Shown here: positions 8,126-16,859 of the stretch, one piece after another
Position numbering within the stretch: the stretch's first letter is position 1
Layout of the letters: each line of letters starts with the position of its first letter
Assembly: GCA_964570795.1 (NCBI GenBank)
Contig: CAZMYZ010000003.1
Coordinates: forward strand, 15,926 to 79,925
DNA: 64,000 nt
Origin: Damh-18 sp964570795
Lineage (GTDB): Bacteria; Patescibacteriota; Minisyncoccia; Phycocordibacterales; UBA918
Direction: 5' to 3'
Notes under the pieces: generated by a model
Database searches by the model: none
The model's input: only the letters and a program-made list of their open reading frames with translations
What the model was told of the DNA's origin: nothing
Translations under genes and position numbers: made by a program

Positions 8126-10115
8126 TATCCAGCCAGATCCAAAAAACTTACCTGTAAAGACACTCGTGCCTGCTGATTTTGCGTGGGTGAGTTGGACTCA
8201 CAAGGATTTCAAGAATTTTCCATCAAAAGCAATAATTGAGCTGCAAAACGACTACGCTGAAATAAAAAAAATTCCGTTATCTGAACGAACATTTGCAAAT
8301 ACAGTGTACGCACTCGAGAAAAGTGGACGTGTGCATGGACAAAAAATGCAGTATGTAGGTTTTTTATCTGAGGTTGCACCGCAAAAATCAGTGCGGGAAG
8401 CGGCACACAAGGTCATAGAGGAGTATTCAAATAGGATTGTCGATGTTATCTATGATGAAGGTATCTACCGTGCACTCTGTGAATACGCAGAGAAAAAAGA
8501 AAAACTACACGGTGAAGACAAAATACTTTTTGATGACACCATGCGAAGTTATCGTCGCATGGGCTTCGGTTTACCCAGAAAAAAGCAAGAACTCTTAAAA
8601 AAGAATCTAAAGGAATTATCAAAACTTTCTATTGCTTTTAAAAAGAATATAAACGACTACAAAGACTTTATCACCCTCACCAAGGAAGAGGCAGTTGGGC
8701 TTTCAGAGAGATACCTTTCTGGTCTCAAAAGAGATAAGGCGGGGAGATATATGGTCACGCTTGAGTATCCAGATATTGGGCCGTTCTTGGAAAATTCACC
8801 AAATGATGCAAAGCGTAAGGAGATTGTTGATAAAAATGCATGCAAAGGAGGCAAAGAAAATATTGTACTTTTGAAGCAAATCATCAAACTCAGTCAAAAG
8901 AACGCAAATATACTTGGGTATAAAACTTTTGCACATTACGTAATCGAAGACCGTATGGCTAAAAATCCAGAAACGGTTATGAAATTTCTCAATGGCATTG
9001 TGAAAAAGGTTGAAAAAGGGGCAAAAAAAGATAAGGAGGACCTTCTCGCTTTCAAACGTACATTCACCAAAAACAGTAGTGCCGCTATTGAGTACTATGA
9101 TTCATACTATGTGAATCAACTTCAAAAACAAAAACATGCAGTCGATACCGAAGCTATTCGAGAATATTTTCCCTTTGAACGTGTACGCAAGGGTGTTTTT
9201 GAAACATACCAGACTTTGCTTGGGGTGACCTTTAAAAAGATGACCGATTACCCACTATGGCATCCTGACGTCGAACTCTATGCAATACAGGACAATAAAA
9301 AAACCATCGCGTATTTCACCATGGACCTCTTTCCTCGCGATGGAAAATATGGCCATGCAGCTGCTTTTGATCTCATTGACGGGAGAGTCGAGGATGAGCA
9401 CTATGTAGCCCCTCTTGCGTCACTGGTATGTAATTTCCAAAAACCATCGAAAGAAACTCCGTCATTACTATCTCATGACGAGGTGGAGACTTTCTTCCAT
9501 GAGTTTGGACACATCATGCATGACGTTCTCACCAAAGCACGCTACGCATCACAAGCAGGCTTCCATGTGGCATGGGACTATGTGGAAATGCCCTCTCAAA
9601 TGCTTGAAAATTGGGCGTGGGATAAAGAAATTCTCAAAAAGATATCAGGCCATTATAAAACGAACAAAAAATTACCTGACTCACTTATAGAAAAAATGTT
9701 AGGTGCACAAAAATTCAGAATATCAACAATGTACTTGCGTCAAATGCTCCTCGCTCTTTTTGATATGAAACTACACTATGAAGGAGCTACCGGTGCACCA
9801 AATGAAATCTACCGTACCATGGTACAAGAAATGACTGGCCACACAATACCAAAAACTCAATTGTTTCCTGCGAGTTTCGGACATATTGTAGGCGGATATG
9901 CAGCTGGATACTACTCATACGCATGGGCGAGAGTATATGCACAAGATATGTTTACTCGTTTTGAAGAAGAAGGTCTCCTCAATCAAAAAACAGGCCGTGA
10001 CTATCGTGAATGGATTTTGGAAAAGGGTGGCTCAATGGAGGAAATGGAACTGATTAAAAGATTTCTTGGTCGAGCACCAAATAGCAAAGCATTCTTCAAA
10101 TACATCAGTCTATAG
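8097..10115 (+). CDS. M3-family oligopeptidase (thimet/OpdA type)
   Basis: 672 aa, typical M3A length. The zinc motif HEFGH lies at about residues 468-472 (VETFFHEFGHIMHD), with the third ligand Glu expected in the following YVEMPSQMLENW block. The N-terminal ~300 residues are helical, as in PrlC and thimet oligopeptidases, which enclose short peptides. There is no signal peptide, so it is cytoplasmic and probably recycles peptides for a cell with little amino-acid synthesis (inference). The gene overlaps the HD hydrolase by 29 nt and ends before the palindromic terminator at 10150. Confidence 0.92.
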   Translation: MSKKSVLNTNIQPDPKNLPVKTLVPADFAWVSWTHKDFKNFPSKAIIELQNDYAEIKKIPLSERTFANTVYALEKSGRVHGQKMQYVGFLSEVAPQKSVREAAHKVIEEYSNRIVDVIYDEGIYRALCEYAEKKEKLHGEDKILFDDTMRSYRRMGFGLPRKKQELLKKNLKELSKLSIAFKKNINDYKDFITLTKEEAVGLSERYLSGLKRDKAGRYMVTLEYPDIGPFLENSPNDAKRKEIVDKNACKGGKENIVLLKQIIKLSQKNANILGYKTFAHYVIEDRMAKNPETVMKFLNGIVKKVEKGAKKDKEDLLAFKRTFTKNSSAAIEYYDSYYVNQLQKQKHAVDTEAIREYFPFERVRKGVFETYQTLLGVTFKKMTDYPLWHPDVELYAIQDNKKTIAYFTMDLFPRDGKYGHAAAFDLIDGRVEDEHYVAPLASLVCNFQKPSKETPSLLSHDEVETFFHEFGHIMHDVLTKARYASQAGFHVAWDYVEMPSQMLENWAWDKEILKKISGHYKTNKKLPDSLIEKMLGAQKFRISTMYLRQMLLALFDMKLHYEGATGAPNEIYRTMVQEMTGHTIPKTQLFPASFGHIVGGYAAGYYSYAWARVYAQDMFTRFEEEGLLNQKTGRDYREWILEKGGSMEEMELIKRFLGRAPNSKAFFKYISL

Positions 10116-10149
10116 AATAGTGCGACATAAATTCCCCCTGTACCATAGA

Positions 10150-10173
10150 AAAAGCGACCTTAAGGTCGCTTTT
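10150..10173. terminator. Bidirectional terminator
   Basis: A perfect 24-nt palindrome (AAAAGCGACCTT and its complement). It can end the M3 peptidase transcript on + and the small ORF at 10188-10295 on -. Confidence 0.88.
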
Positions 10174-10187
10174 GTGAAGGATAACTT

Positions 10188-10295
10188 TTAGCCATCACCA
10201 TTCGGTATTTCAAGTTCCATGATGTTCTCCTTGTGAACAGAGCGCACATGCGCTGTATTTCTAGTGCACCACACAAGTTCTAGAAAAAACTCCAT
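10188..10295 (-). CDS. Candidate 35-aa small protein
   Basis: ATG at 10295 to TAA at 10188, encoding 35 residues. The start is hydrophobic (MEFFLELVW) and the end is acidic (MELEIPNGDG). Support comes from context: TATACA at 10307-10302 ends 6 nt before the ATG, exactly as at leaderless genes here, and a perfect terminator begins 14 nt after the stop. Promoter, ORF and terminator therefore form a complete unit in what would otherwise be empty sequence. I recognise no homologue. It could instead be a noncoding transcript. Confidence 0.35.
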   Translation of the reverse strand: MEFFLELVWCTRNTAHVRSVHKENIMELEIPNGDG

Positions 10296-10301
10296 AAATC
10301 T

Positions 10302-10309
10302 TGTATAGT
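10302..10309. promoter_or_regulatory. Overlapping divergent -10 elements
   Basis: TATAGT (10304-10309, +) ends 9 nt before the alaS ATG. TATACA (10307-10302, -) ends 6 nt before the small ORF. The two hexamers share four bases, so only one polymerase could open this site at a time. Confidence 0.5.
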
Positions 10310-10318
10310 GTCCTCACT

Positions 10319-12259
10319 ATGTCTGGAAATGAAATTAGAGCAAAATATCTTGCGTATATGGAGAAGCGGGGGCATGCGATTATTCCTTCGTCAGCACTTA
10401 TTCCTGCAAACGACCCCACCACTCTTTTTACTGGTAGCGGGATGCAGCCCCTGGTGCCTTATCTTATGGGTGAAGCCCATCCTATGGGTACACGCCTTGC
10501 TGACTCACAAAAATGCTTCCGTGCTGAAGATATCGAGGAAGTGGGCGACAATCGCCACACCACTTTTTTTGAAATGCTTGGGAACTGGTCTCTCGGCGAC
10601 TATTTCAAAAACGAACAAATCCCATGGATTTATGGCTTCCTTGTAGAGGAAATCAAACTTAATCCCGAAAATATCTATGTCACCGTTTTTGCCGGAGACG
10701 AGACCAACAGCGTACCTCGTGACACCGTAGCGGCTGAACTCTGGCAAGGGCTCTTTGTAGAGCAGGGTGTCTCAAATGGTATTGCATATATGGGTTCAGA
10801 AAAAGAGGGCGGTGAGCGCGGTATGGAGGCGGGTGAACGCATCTTCTACTACGACGCATCAAAAAACTGGTGGAGCCGCGCAGGAAAGCCTGAAAAGATG
10901 CCTGTAGGTGAGATTGGTGGCCCTGATACCGAAATGTTCTATGATTTTGGTACACCTCATGATGAAAAGTTTGGTCCACACTGCCATCCCAACTGTGATT
11001 GTGGGCGATTCCTTGAGATTGGTAACTCGGTCTTCATTGAATACATAAAGGCAGAAGACGGCACATTCCAAAAACTTCCCAAGCAAAATGTCGACTTTGG
11101 CGGCGGACTTGAGCGTATGGCAGCGGCAGCAAATGGAAATGGGGATGTGTTCACTATCGACCTCCTCCAGAATGTAATCACGAAGATTGAGGAACTCTCT
11201 GGAAAGAAATATGTTGAACACCAATTAGCATTTCGTATCATTACCGACCATATCCGTGGTGCAGTGTTTATGATTAGCGAAGCAATCTATCCTGCCAATT
11301 CAGAACAAGGCTACTTCACCCGTCGTCTACTTCGTCGTGCAGTACGCTATGCGGATATTGTTGGTATTCCTCATGGCGAATTAAAACTGCTTGCAAAGAG
11401 TGTTATTGATACCTACAAAGAACACTATACAAAAATTGCTGAGCATGAGGCTGACATTATCGACACCATCCATGGCGAGGAAGTGCAATTCCGCAAGACG
11501 CTAGAAAATGGTCTTAAAGAATTCAACAAAATTGCCCTCAAAATAACGCTTCCGGTAAAACGCGAAGAGGGGAAAGTTGTGGTGGATAAAACACAAAAAA
11601 TCACTCCCCAAAAGTTCATTACTGGTGAGAATGCGTTTAATCTTTTCACCACCTATGGTTTCCCCATTGAACTCACTGAAGAAATCGCAAAAGAGCGTGG
11701 CATGACCGTCGCGATGGATGAATTCAAGAAACTCATGGAGGAACACCGTGAACTTTCGCGCGCAGGTGCTGAGCAGAAGTTCAAAGGCGGACTTGCCGAC
11801 CATTCTGAAAAGGTGGTGATGTATCACACCGCTACACACTTACTCCTTGCAGGTCTCAGAAATGAACTTGGTACTGGCGTACACCAAGCCGGCTCAAATA
11901 TTACCGGTGAACGCCTTCGTTTTGACTTTACCTACGACGAAAAGGTGCCTGATGACGTCCTCCGTCGGGTAGAAGCATTTGTTAACGACGCAATTGCGCA
12001 CAATGCGCAGGTGACCGTCGATACGCTTTCGAAAGTAGATGCAGAAAATGACCCTACTATCGAAGGAAGTTTCTGGGATAAATATCCCGACCAAGTAAAA
12101 GTGTATTCAATCAAAGGTGATACGGGGGTAGTATATTCTCGTGAACTCTGTGGTGGCCCTCATGTGGAAACGACTGGCGCAATTACGGGCACTTTCAGGA
12201 TTCAAAAGGAAGAATCGTCATCTCGCGGTGTACGCCGCATTAAGGCGGTGTTGGAATAA
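10319..12259 (+). CDS. alaS: Alanyl-tRNA synthetase, lacking the C-terminal domain
   Basis: 646 aa from ATG 10319, against about 875 aa in most bacteria. The class II catalytic core (GSGMQPLVPYL, FFEMLGNWSLGDYF), the tRNA-recognition region and the editing domain (HTATHLL and CGGPHVETTG at ~611) are all present. The protein stops right after the GVRRIKAV motif that closes the editing domain, so the coiled oligomerisation/C-Ala (DHHA1) domain is absent. This is a clean stop with no downstream remnant. The loss should weaken dimerisation and tRNA elbow contact. The TTG at 10301 lies in the promoter and is rejected as a start. Confidence 0.95.
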   Translation: MSGNEIRAKYLAYMEKRGHAIIPSSALIPANDPTTLFTGSGMQPLVPYLMGEAHPMGTRLADSQKCFRAEDIEEVGDNRHTTFFEMLGNWSLGDYFKNEQIPWIYGFLVEEIKLNPENIYVTVFAGDETNSVPRDTVAAELWQGLFVEQGVSNGIAYMGSEKEGGERGMEAGERIFYYDASKNWWSRAGKPEKMPVGEIGGPDTEMFYDFGTPHDEKFGPHCHPNCDCGRFLEIGNSVFIEYIKAEDGTFQKLPKQNVDFGGGLERMAAAANGNGDVFTIDLLQNVITKIEELSGKKYVEHQLAFRIITDHIRGAVFMISEAIYPANSEQGYFTRRLLRRAVRYADIVGIPHGELKLLAKSVIDTYKEHYTKIAEHEADIIDTIHGEEVQFRKTLENGLKEFNKIALKITLPVKREEGKVVVDKTQKITPQKFITGENAFNLFTTYGFPIELTEEIAKERGMTVAMDEFKKLMEEHRELSRAGAEQKFKGGLADHSEKVVMYHTATHLLLAGLRNELGTGVHQAGSNITGERLRFDFTYDEKVPDDVLRRVEAFVNDAIAHNAQVTVDTLSKVDAENDPTIEGSFWDKYPDQVKVYSIKGDTGVVYSRELCGGPHVETTGAITGTFRIQKEESSSRGVRRIKAVLE

Positions 12260-12273
12260 ATTTTACAAAGCAT

Positions 12274-12316
12274 AAAAGACCTAAACTAAATTCTTTGAAT
12301 TTAGTTTAGGTCTTTT
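12274..12316. terminator. Terminator, 20-bp perfect stem
   Basis: Arms 12274-12293 and 12297-12316, TTT loop, flanked by AAAA and TTTT. It ends alaS. Confidence 0.92.
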
Positions 12317-12369
12317 GTATATCAGCACACACCTGTAGATTACTCACACCTTTCCACTACAACACACGG

Positions 12370-12375
12370 TATACT
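12370..12375 (+). promoter_or_regulatory. -10 element, leaderless start
   Basis: TATACT ends 8 nt before ATG 12384. Confidence 0.55.
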
Positions 12376-12383
12376 ATTGGTAC

Positions 12384-13577
12384 ATGTTTAACTTTCGCCA
12401 CAACGACAGCGATACTGTGTATGGTGTGCTCATTGATATTAGTTCCGGTACCGTCGGTGTGGCTATTGTAGCGTCTCCGCAGGGTGAAAAACTTCCAAAA
12501 CTCATCTACACGCATCGCAACACCATGCGTATAACGAAGCATGGTGCAGAAAAGTCAGAAAATATTCGCCGTGTCCGTGAAGCACTCTTTTCTGCATCAC
12601 TCATTCTCTCTCAGGAGGGGAAGCAAATGCTCGCTGAGCATGACCCTGATGCCGTTATTACAAAAATGTACGTAACATGCTCCTCGCCATGGTCATATAC
12701 CGTCGCGCGTACCGTGCATTATGAGGATGACGCTCCTTTTAAAATCACCCACGCCGTCATAGACGACCTCATTCAAAGTGCTGAATCAGAAATCCTCAAT
12801 CATATCCGCGGAATAGAGCATGTCACCGATAATGGCTTTAGTATTGTCGAGCGTGCTACCGTTGATATTACTGTCAATGATTATTCTGTTGTGCATCCAC
12901 TCAACCTAAAAGGCACCGTTCTTGGTCTTTCTCATATTGCCGGACTTGTTCCTCAAGAGATTCTTGATGCAGTTAATGAAGTACAAGAGAAATTATTTCC
13001 TGAGACCGAACTGCGCACACACACATATATGCTCATTATGTATTGTGTATTGCGCGATATTTTCCCTCGCTTGAACACTTTGTGTATCGTCGATATCACC
13101 GGTGAAGCAACCGAATTTGCTATTGTCGAAAACGGCCTTTTAATTGAAAACACCTCAGTTCCCATGGGGAGCAACACGTTCATTCGTGAAATCATGGAAA
13201 ATACAGGGAAACCTGCTGCTGACATACAGTCACATATGAGTCTTGCAGGGAAAGAATCACACCTCAACAGCGCTGAATTTGAACCTCACATCGATGTGTA
13301 CAAAAAGCAAATCACTGAGACCATCTCAGCACTCTTGGAACATCGCACCATTCCTGCTGACATTATTATTACTGCACATAGACCTTTTGAACAGTTTTTT
13401 GCACCCATCATTGAAGGAGCGTTTAAAGAGACTCTTCATAATGAGCCACACGTCCTTTCAATTCGACAAAATATTATTGATGAAATATCACAAGGGGCAG
13501 GGGACGATGTCTATTTAGCGCTTGGGGCACGGTTTTTCCACAAACTGCACGGTTGCGGTGAACTTCATTACGAATAA
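12384..13577 (+). CDS. Actin-like ATPase (PilM/FtsA-like)
   Basis: 397 aa. It shows the three ASKHA-fold landmarks: phosphate-1 loop GVLIDISSGTVGVAIV near residue 14, phosphate-2 loop CIVDITGEATEFAIV near 235, and an adenosine-like segment DIIITAHRPFEQFF near 335. No FtsA membrane-targeting helix is apparent. It is followed 18 nt later by a single-pass membrane protein, recalling the PilM-PilN pair of type IV pili, although no other pilus gene is in the window. It is probably cytoplasmic and polymerising or scaffolding at the membrane. Which actin subfamily it belongs to is uncertain. Confidence 0.65.
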   Translation: MFNFRHNDSDTVYGVLIDISSGTVGVAIVASPQGEKLPKLIYTHRNTMRITKHGAEKSENIRRVREALFSASLILSQEGKQMLAEHDPDAVITKMYVTCSSPWSYTVARTVHYEDDAPFKITHAVIDDLIQSAESEILNHIRGIEHVTDNGFSIVERATVDITVNDYSVVHPLNLKGTVLGLSHIAGLVPQEILDAVNEVQEKLFPETELRTHTYMLIMYCVLRDIFPRLNTLCIVDITGEATEFAIVENGLLIENTSVPMGSNTFIREIMENTGKPAADIQSHMSLAGKESHLNSAEFEPHIDVYKKQITETISALLEHRTIPADIIITAHRPFEQFFAPIIEGAFKETLHNEPHVLSIRQNIIDEISQGAGDDVYLALGARFFHKLHGCGELHYE

Positions 13578-13582
13578 AGGTA

Positions 13583-13588
13583 TATACT
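13583..13588 (+). promoter_or_regulatory. -10 element, leaderless start
   Basis: TATACT ends 7 nt before ATG 13596, just past the stop of the actin-like gene. The second gene of the pair may therefore also be transcribed separately. Confidence 0.5.
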
Positions 13589-13595
13589 TATTACA

Positions 13596-14957
13596 ATGGC
13601 TCAAAAATGGAATCTTCAGGATATTAAACCCGCAGGTGGAAGAGCACCAAAGGCATCTTCGGTGCGTGAAGCAGGAGTACAGTCACCAATACCAGAGCGT
13701 CGCCCACGTACCGACATCGCCCCACGTATACAAAGACCAGAACCTATCGAACCACAGTTTGATGACTCAGACCTTTCCACTATCGACATCATTGATGGTA
13801 ATTCTGAAAAGCGCCATCGCGTTGTAGTAACTTCTGTTGTATCTGTACTCATCATTGTATGTGCATTTGTGGTTAATATTTTTCTTGGAGGTGCAGAGGT
13901 TACCGTACATCCAAAAGTAAAAAGTATTGCTGTGCAGTCCAATTTTCTTGTACACACAGCACCAAAGGCGGGTGAACTCGGCTATGAATTACTCAGTCTT
14001 GAGGCAGTAGGTGAGCGGCAAGTAAAGGCGAGTGGTAAAGAACAAGTATCACTACGTGCAGAAGGAAAAATTTTCGTATACAACAAGAGCACGAGCCTTC
14101 AGCGTCTTATCAAAAATACACGCTTTGAAAGCCCTGACGGTCTTATATACCGCATCAAGGAGTCAATCGAGGTACCCGCATCCACTAAAGACGCAAAGGG
14201 TGTTGTGGTCCCCGGAAGTGTTGTAGCAGACGTGTTTGCTGACAGTACGGGGGAAAAGTTTAATATCAAACCCACAAAGTTTACTGTTCCTGGCCTGAAA
14301 GGAAGTGACCAATTCGATAATGTCTACGGCGAATCAACCGTTGCCTTTTCTGGTGGTTTTGAGGGTGAAAAGTATATTCTCGACGAACAAGAACTCAATA
14401 CTGCGCAACAGGCACTCCATGTAGAACTTAGGGATAAATTACTTAAGCGTCTTGAGGAAGAAAAGCCAGCAGGATTTGTGGTGTATAAAGACGCCGTTAC
14501 TTTTGTGTACGAAACACTTCCGTCGACCGAATATGGTGACTCACTTGCGACCATTAAGGAACAAGCGCGTCTCCAAGTACCTATTTTCAAGGAACCTGAA
14601 TTAGCCTCATATCTCGCTGAAAAGTCTGTTCCAGACTACAATACTGAGCCAGTTACCCTTTCAGACCCCTATACACTCACATTCTCATACACTGATGCAG
14701 CCACTGGGATAAGCGATATTAAGAACAGTCAGTCACTCGACATTACCCTGAAGGGTAATACGCAGGTAGTATGGAAGTTTGATGAAGAAGTTTTGAAGAA
14801 TGAACTTGTTGGGAAGAAGAAGACTGAGGCTGATTTAGTCCTTGGTAAATACAGTAGTTCTATCTCGAAAGCGCAGTCCGAAGTACGTCCTTTCTGGGCA
14901 AATTCTTTCCCTAAATCTCCCAAAGACATCACTGTTACGACTGTTCTCGGAGAATAA
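13596..14957 (+). CDS. Single-pass membrane protein with baseplate-J-like domain
   Basis: 453 aa. A basic, Pro-rich cytoplasmic tail (~1-70), one transmembrane helix (~75-97), then a long extracytoplasmic region. The segment from ~145 to 245 (TRFESPDGLIYRI ... PTKFTVPGLKG) resembles proteins labelled baseplate J/gp47-like in candidate-phylum genomes (from memory). The rest is beta-rich with a charged coiled segment near 265-290. Its tight link to the upstream actin-like ATPase suggests a membrane complex. Whether it is a contractile-injection, pilus or adhesion component cannot be told from sequence. Confidence 0.6.
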   Translation: MAQKWNLQDIKPAGGRAPKASSVREAGVQSPIPERRPRTDIAPRIQRPEPIEPQFDDSDLSTIDIIDGNSEKRHRVVVTSVVSVLIIVCAFVVNIFLGGAEVTVHPKVKSIAVQSNFLVHTAPKAGELGYELLSLEAVGERQVKASGKEQVSLRAEGKIFVYNKSTSLQRLIKNTRFESPDGLIYRIKESIEVPASTKDAKGVVVPGSVVADVFADSTGEKFNIKPTKFTVPGLKGSDQFDNVYGESTVAFSGGFEGEKYILDEQELNTAQQALHVELRDKLLKRLEEEKPAGFVVYKDAVTFVYETLPSTEYGDSLATIKEQARLQVPIFKEPELASYLAEKSVPDYNTEPVTLSDPYTLTFSYTDAATGISDIKNSQSLDITLKGNTQVVWKFDEEVLKNELVGKKKTEADLVLGKYSSSISKAQSEVRPFWANSFPKSPKDITVTTVLGE

Positions 14958-14991
14958 TAGATACATAAATACCACACGGGGATATAAGTAG

Positions 14992-15020
14992 TTGACTCTT
15001 TTAGTATAGTTTGTTAAAAT
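14992..15020 (+). promoter_or_regulatory. Promoter of the ribosomal alpha operon
   Basis: TTGACT (14992-14997), 17-bp spacer, TGT-TAAAAT (15015-15020). The -10 ends 12 nt before the infA ATG, allowing only a very short leader. No ribosomal-protein autoregulatory structure is evident. Confidence 0.8.
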
Positions 15021-15032
15021 CACGGTCGTTTG

Positions 15033-15254
15033 ATGCAAGAAAAATCAGACAAAGAACAACTCGTCTATGGAACTGTAGAGGAGGCGCTCCCTAATGCGCT
15101 TTTTCGAGTTTTGTTGGATGGAGCTGAAACACCAATAATTGCGTACCTTGCAGGGAAAATGCGAAAATTTAAAATTCGCGTTCTCGTTGGAGATAGGGTA
15201 GCAGTGGTTCCTGAACCTTATGGTGGAAAAGCACGAATCTCTAAACGCCTTTAA
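15033..15254 (+). CDS. infA: Translation initiation factor IF-1
   Basis: 73 aa from ATG 15033 (a TTG lies immediately before it). IF-1 binds the 30S A site during initiation. It is a single S1/OB-fold with family motifs GTVEEALPNALFRVLL, AYLAGKMRKF and LVGDRVAV. It is the first gene of the alpha operon and is followed after 2 nt by rpmJ, the usual bacterial order. There is a consensus promoter but no obvious Shine-Dalgarno. Confidence 0.97.
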   Translation: MQEKSDKEQLVYGTVEEALPNALFRVLLDGAETPIIAYLAGKMRKFKIRVLVGDRVAVVPEPYGGKARISKRL

Positions 15255-15256
15255 TT

Positions 15257-15373
15257 ATGAAAGTTCGATCATCAGTCAAAAAAATTAGTCCAGACGACAA
15301 AATTGTCCGCCGACGCGGTCATGTGTATGTTATTAACAAGAAGAAACCTCGTAATAAGCAACGACAAGGATAA
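15257..15373 (+). CDS. rpmJ: 50S ribosomal protein bL36, zinc-free form
   Basis: 38 aa, ATG 15257 to TAA 15373. It begins MKVRSSVKKI and ends RNKQRQG, which is diagnostic of bL36. The usual Cys3-His zinc ligands are absent (ISPDDKIV replaces CRNCKIV; VYVINKKK replaces IRVICS), so this is the C-minus variant that folds without zinc. It lies between infA (2-nt gap) and rpsM (2-nt gap), in its standard operon place. Confidence 0.95.
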   Translation: MKVRSSVKKISPDDKIVRRRGHVYVINKKKPRNKQRQG

Positions 15374-15375
15374 GT

Positions 15376-15753
15376 ATGAGAATTTCAGGTATTACAATTC
15401 CAGACGCAAAGCATCTTGAATTCGGTTTGACCGCCGTTTATGGTATTGGTCATTCGAGAGCAATTTCTATACTCAAGGAATTACACATCGACCTATACAA
15501 GACGACAGCAGACCTCACCACCGAAGAAGAGAATGCAATTCGTGAAAAGGTTGAGTCATTTTCTATCGAGGGTGAGTTGAAGCGTGAGGTAAGCAGCAAC
15601 ATCAAGCGCCTCAAGGATATCCAATCATACCGCGGTAGCCGCCACGCAAAGCGCCTGCCTGCACGTGGACAGCGCACAAAGACCAATGCCCGTACACTGA
15701 AGGGTGTTAAGAAGACTATGGGATCTGGTCGCCGTAAGCTCGAAAAGACTTAA
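15376..15753 (+). CDS. rpsM: 30S ribosomal protein uS13
   Basis: 125 aa, full length. uS13 sits in the 30S head and contacts P-site tRNA and 50S bridges. The start RISGITIPDAKHLEFGLTAV with YGIGHSRA gives the helix-two-turn-helix core, and the basic tail RGSRHAKRLPARGQRTKTN is typical. The standard alpha-operon position is kept, 2 nt after rpmJ. Confidence 0.97.
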   Translation: MRISGITIPDAKHLEFGLTAVYGIGHSRAISILKELHIDLYKTTADLTTEEENAIREKVESFSIEGELKREVSSNIKRLKDIQSYRGSRHAKRLPARGQRTKTNARTLKGVKKTMGSGRRKLEKT

Positions 15754-15786
15754 TTTGACTTGATTATTTATACTAACGATTGACCT

Positions 15787-16215
15787 ATGGGTAAGAAACG
15801 AATTATCAAAAAAGGGGGAAATGATTCAAGTGCGTCATCACGCGCACTTGCTCGTATTCCAAAAAAGAAAGTGGCTATTGGCACACTGAATATTCTTGCA
15901 ACGTTCAACAACACACTCCTCACACTTTGTGACAACAAGGGCAATGCGCTCATTGCAGCATCAAGTGGAGCACTTGGCTTCAAGGGTTCACGAAAGAGCA
16001 CACCTTTTGCTGCGGCAAAGGTAGGTGAGATTCTTGGAGAAAAGGCATCACAAATGGGTATGAAGGAAGCAGGTGTCGTCATCCGTGGTATTGGCGCAGG
16101 TCGTGAGTCAGCACTTCGTGGTTTTTCAAGTAAAGGCATTTCTATTACCAGCATCGTTGATCAGACACCGGTACCACACAACGGTCCGCGTCCACCTAAG
16201 CCACGACGAATCTAA
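15787..16215 (+). CDS. rpsK: 30S ribosomal protein uS11
   Basis: 142 aa. uS11 lines the 30S platform near the mRNA exit (E-site) region. The basic N-terminus is followed by the conserved GTLNILATFNNTLLTL, GALGFKGSRKSTPFAA and GAGRESALRGF blocks, with the C-terminal VPHNGPRPPKPRRI. Length and order are as expected between rpsM and rpsD. Confidence 0.97.
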   Translation: MGKKRIIKKGGNDSSASSRALARIPKKKVAIGTLNILATFNNTLLTLCDNKGNALIAASSGALGFKGSRKSTPFAAAKVGEILGEKASQMGMKEAGVVIRGIGAGRESALRGFSSKGISITSIVDQTPVPHNGPRPPKPRRI

Positions 16216-16225
16216 TTGAACGAAT

Positions 16226-16834
16226 ATGATAATCGGACCTAAATACAAAATTGCAAAGCGTCTCGGAGCACCAATCTTCGAAAAGACACAGACTCAAAAG
16301 TTTGCACTTTCTGAGGCTCGTTCTGCACGCAACAAGACACGCCGCCCTGGCATGATGTCTGACTACAAGAAGCAACTTATTGAAAAGCAAAAAATGCGTT
16401 TCAGTTATGGTATTTCTGAGAAGCAACTTTCTGGCTATGTACGTGAAGCAGTAGAACAGAGCAACCAGCCTATTGGTGCACTCATTGCACGTCTCGAATC
16501 TCGTCTCGATAACGTTGTGTATCGTCTTGGTTTTGCAAAGACACGACGTCTTGCACGTCAAATTGTTTCTCACGGCCACATCCTCGTCAATGGACGTCGC
16601 CTCAACATTCCCTCACACAAGGTAAGTATTGGCAGTGTCATTTCAGTTCGTGAGCAAAGCAAACAATCTCCACTGTTTGTTGTCCTTGGTGAGGCGCTCG
16701 CGTCACAAACCGCACCACACTGGCTTACCCTTGATGCAAAGAAATTGTCAGGAGAAAAGAAGGCGGAACCAACCTATGAACCTTCAGAAACACAGTTTGA
16801 TCCTCAGCAAGTCCTTGAGTATTACAGTCGTTAA
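16226..16834 (+). CDS. rpsD: 30S ribosomal protein uS4
   Basis: 202 aa. uS4 is a primary 16S rRNA binder that nucleates 30S assembly. The S4 RNA-binding motif is clear: SRLDNVVYRLGFAKTRRLAR followed by SHGHILVNGRRLNIPS. The N-terminal part lacks the Cys zinc knuckle (C-minus form), in line with the zinc-free bL36 of the same operon. It starts 10 nt after rpsK. Confidence 0.97.
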   Translation: MIIGPKYKIAKRLGAPIFEKTQTQKFALSEARSARNKTRRPGMMSDYKKQLIEKQKMRFSYGISEKQLSGYVREAVEQSNQPIGALIARLESRLDNVVYRLGFAKTRRLARQIVSHGHILVNGRRLNIPSHKVSIGSVISVREQSKQSPLFVVLGEALASQTAPHWLTLDAKKLSGEKKAEPTYEPSETQFDPQQVLEYYSR

Positions 16835-16859
16835 TAATTAATACCATAAGTAACGTACT

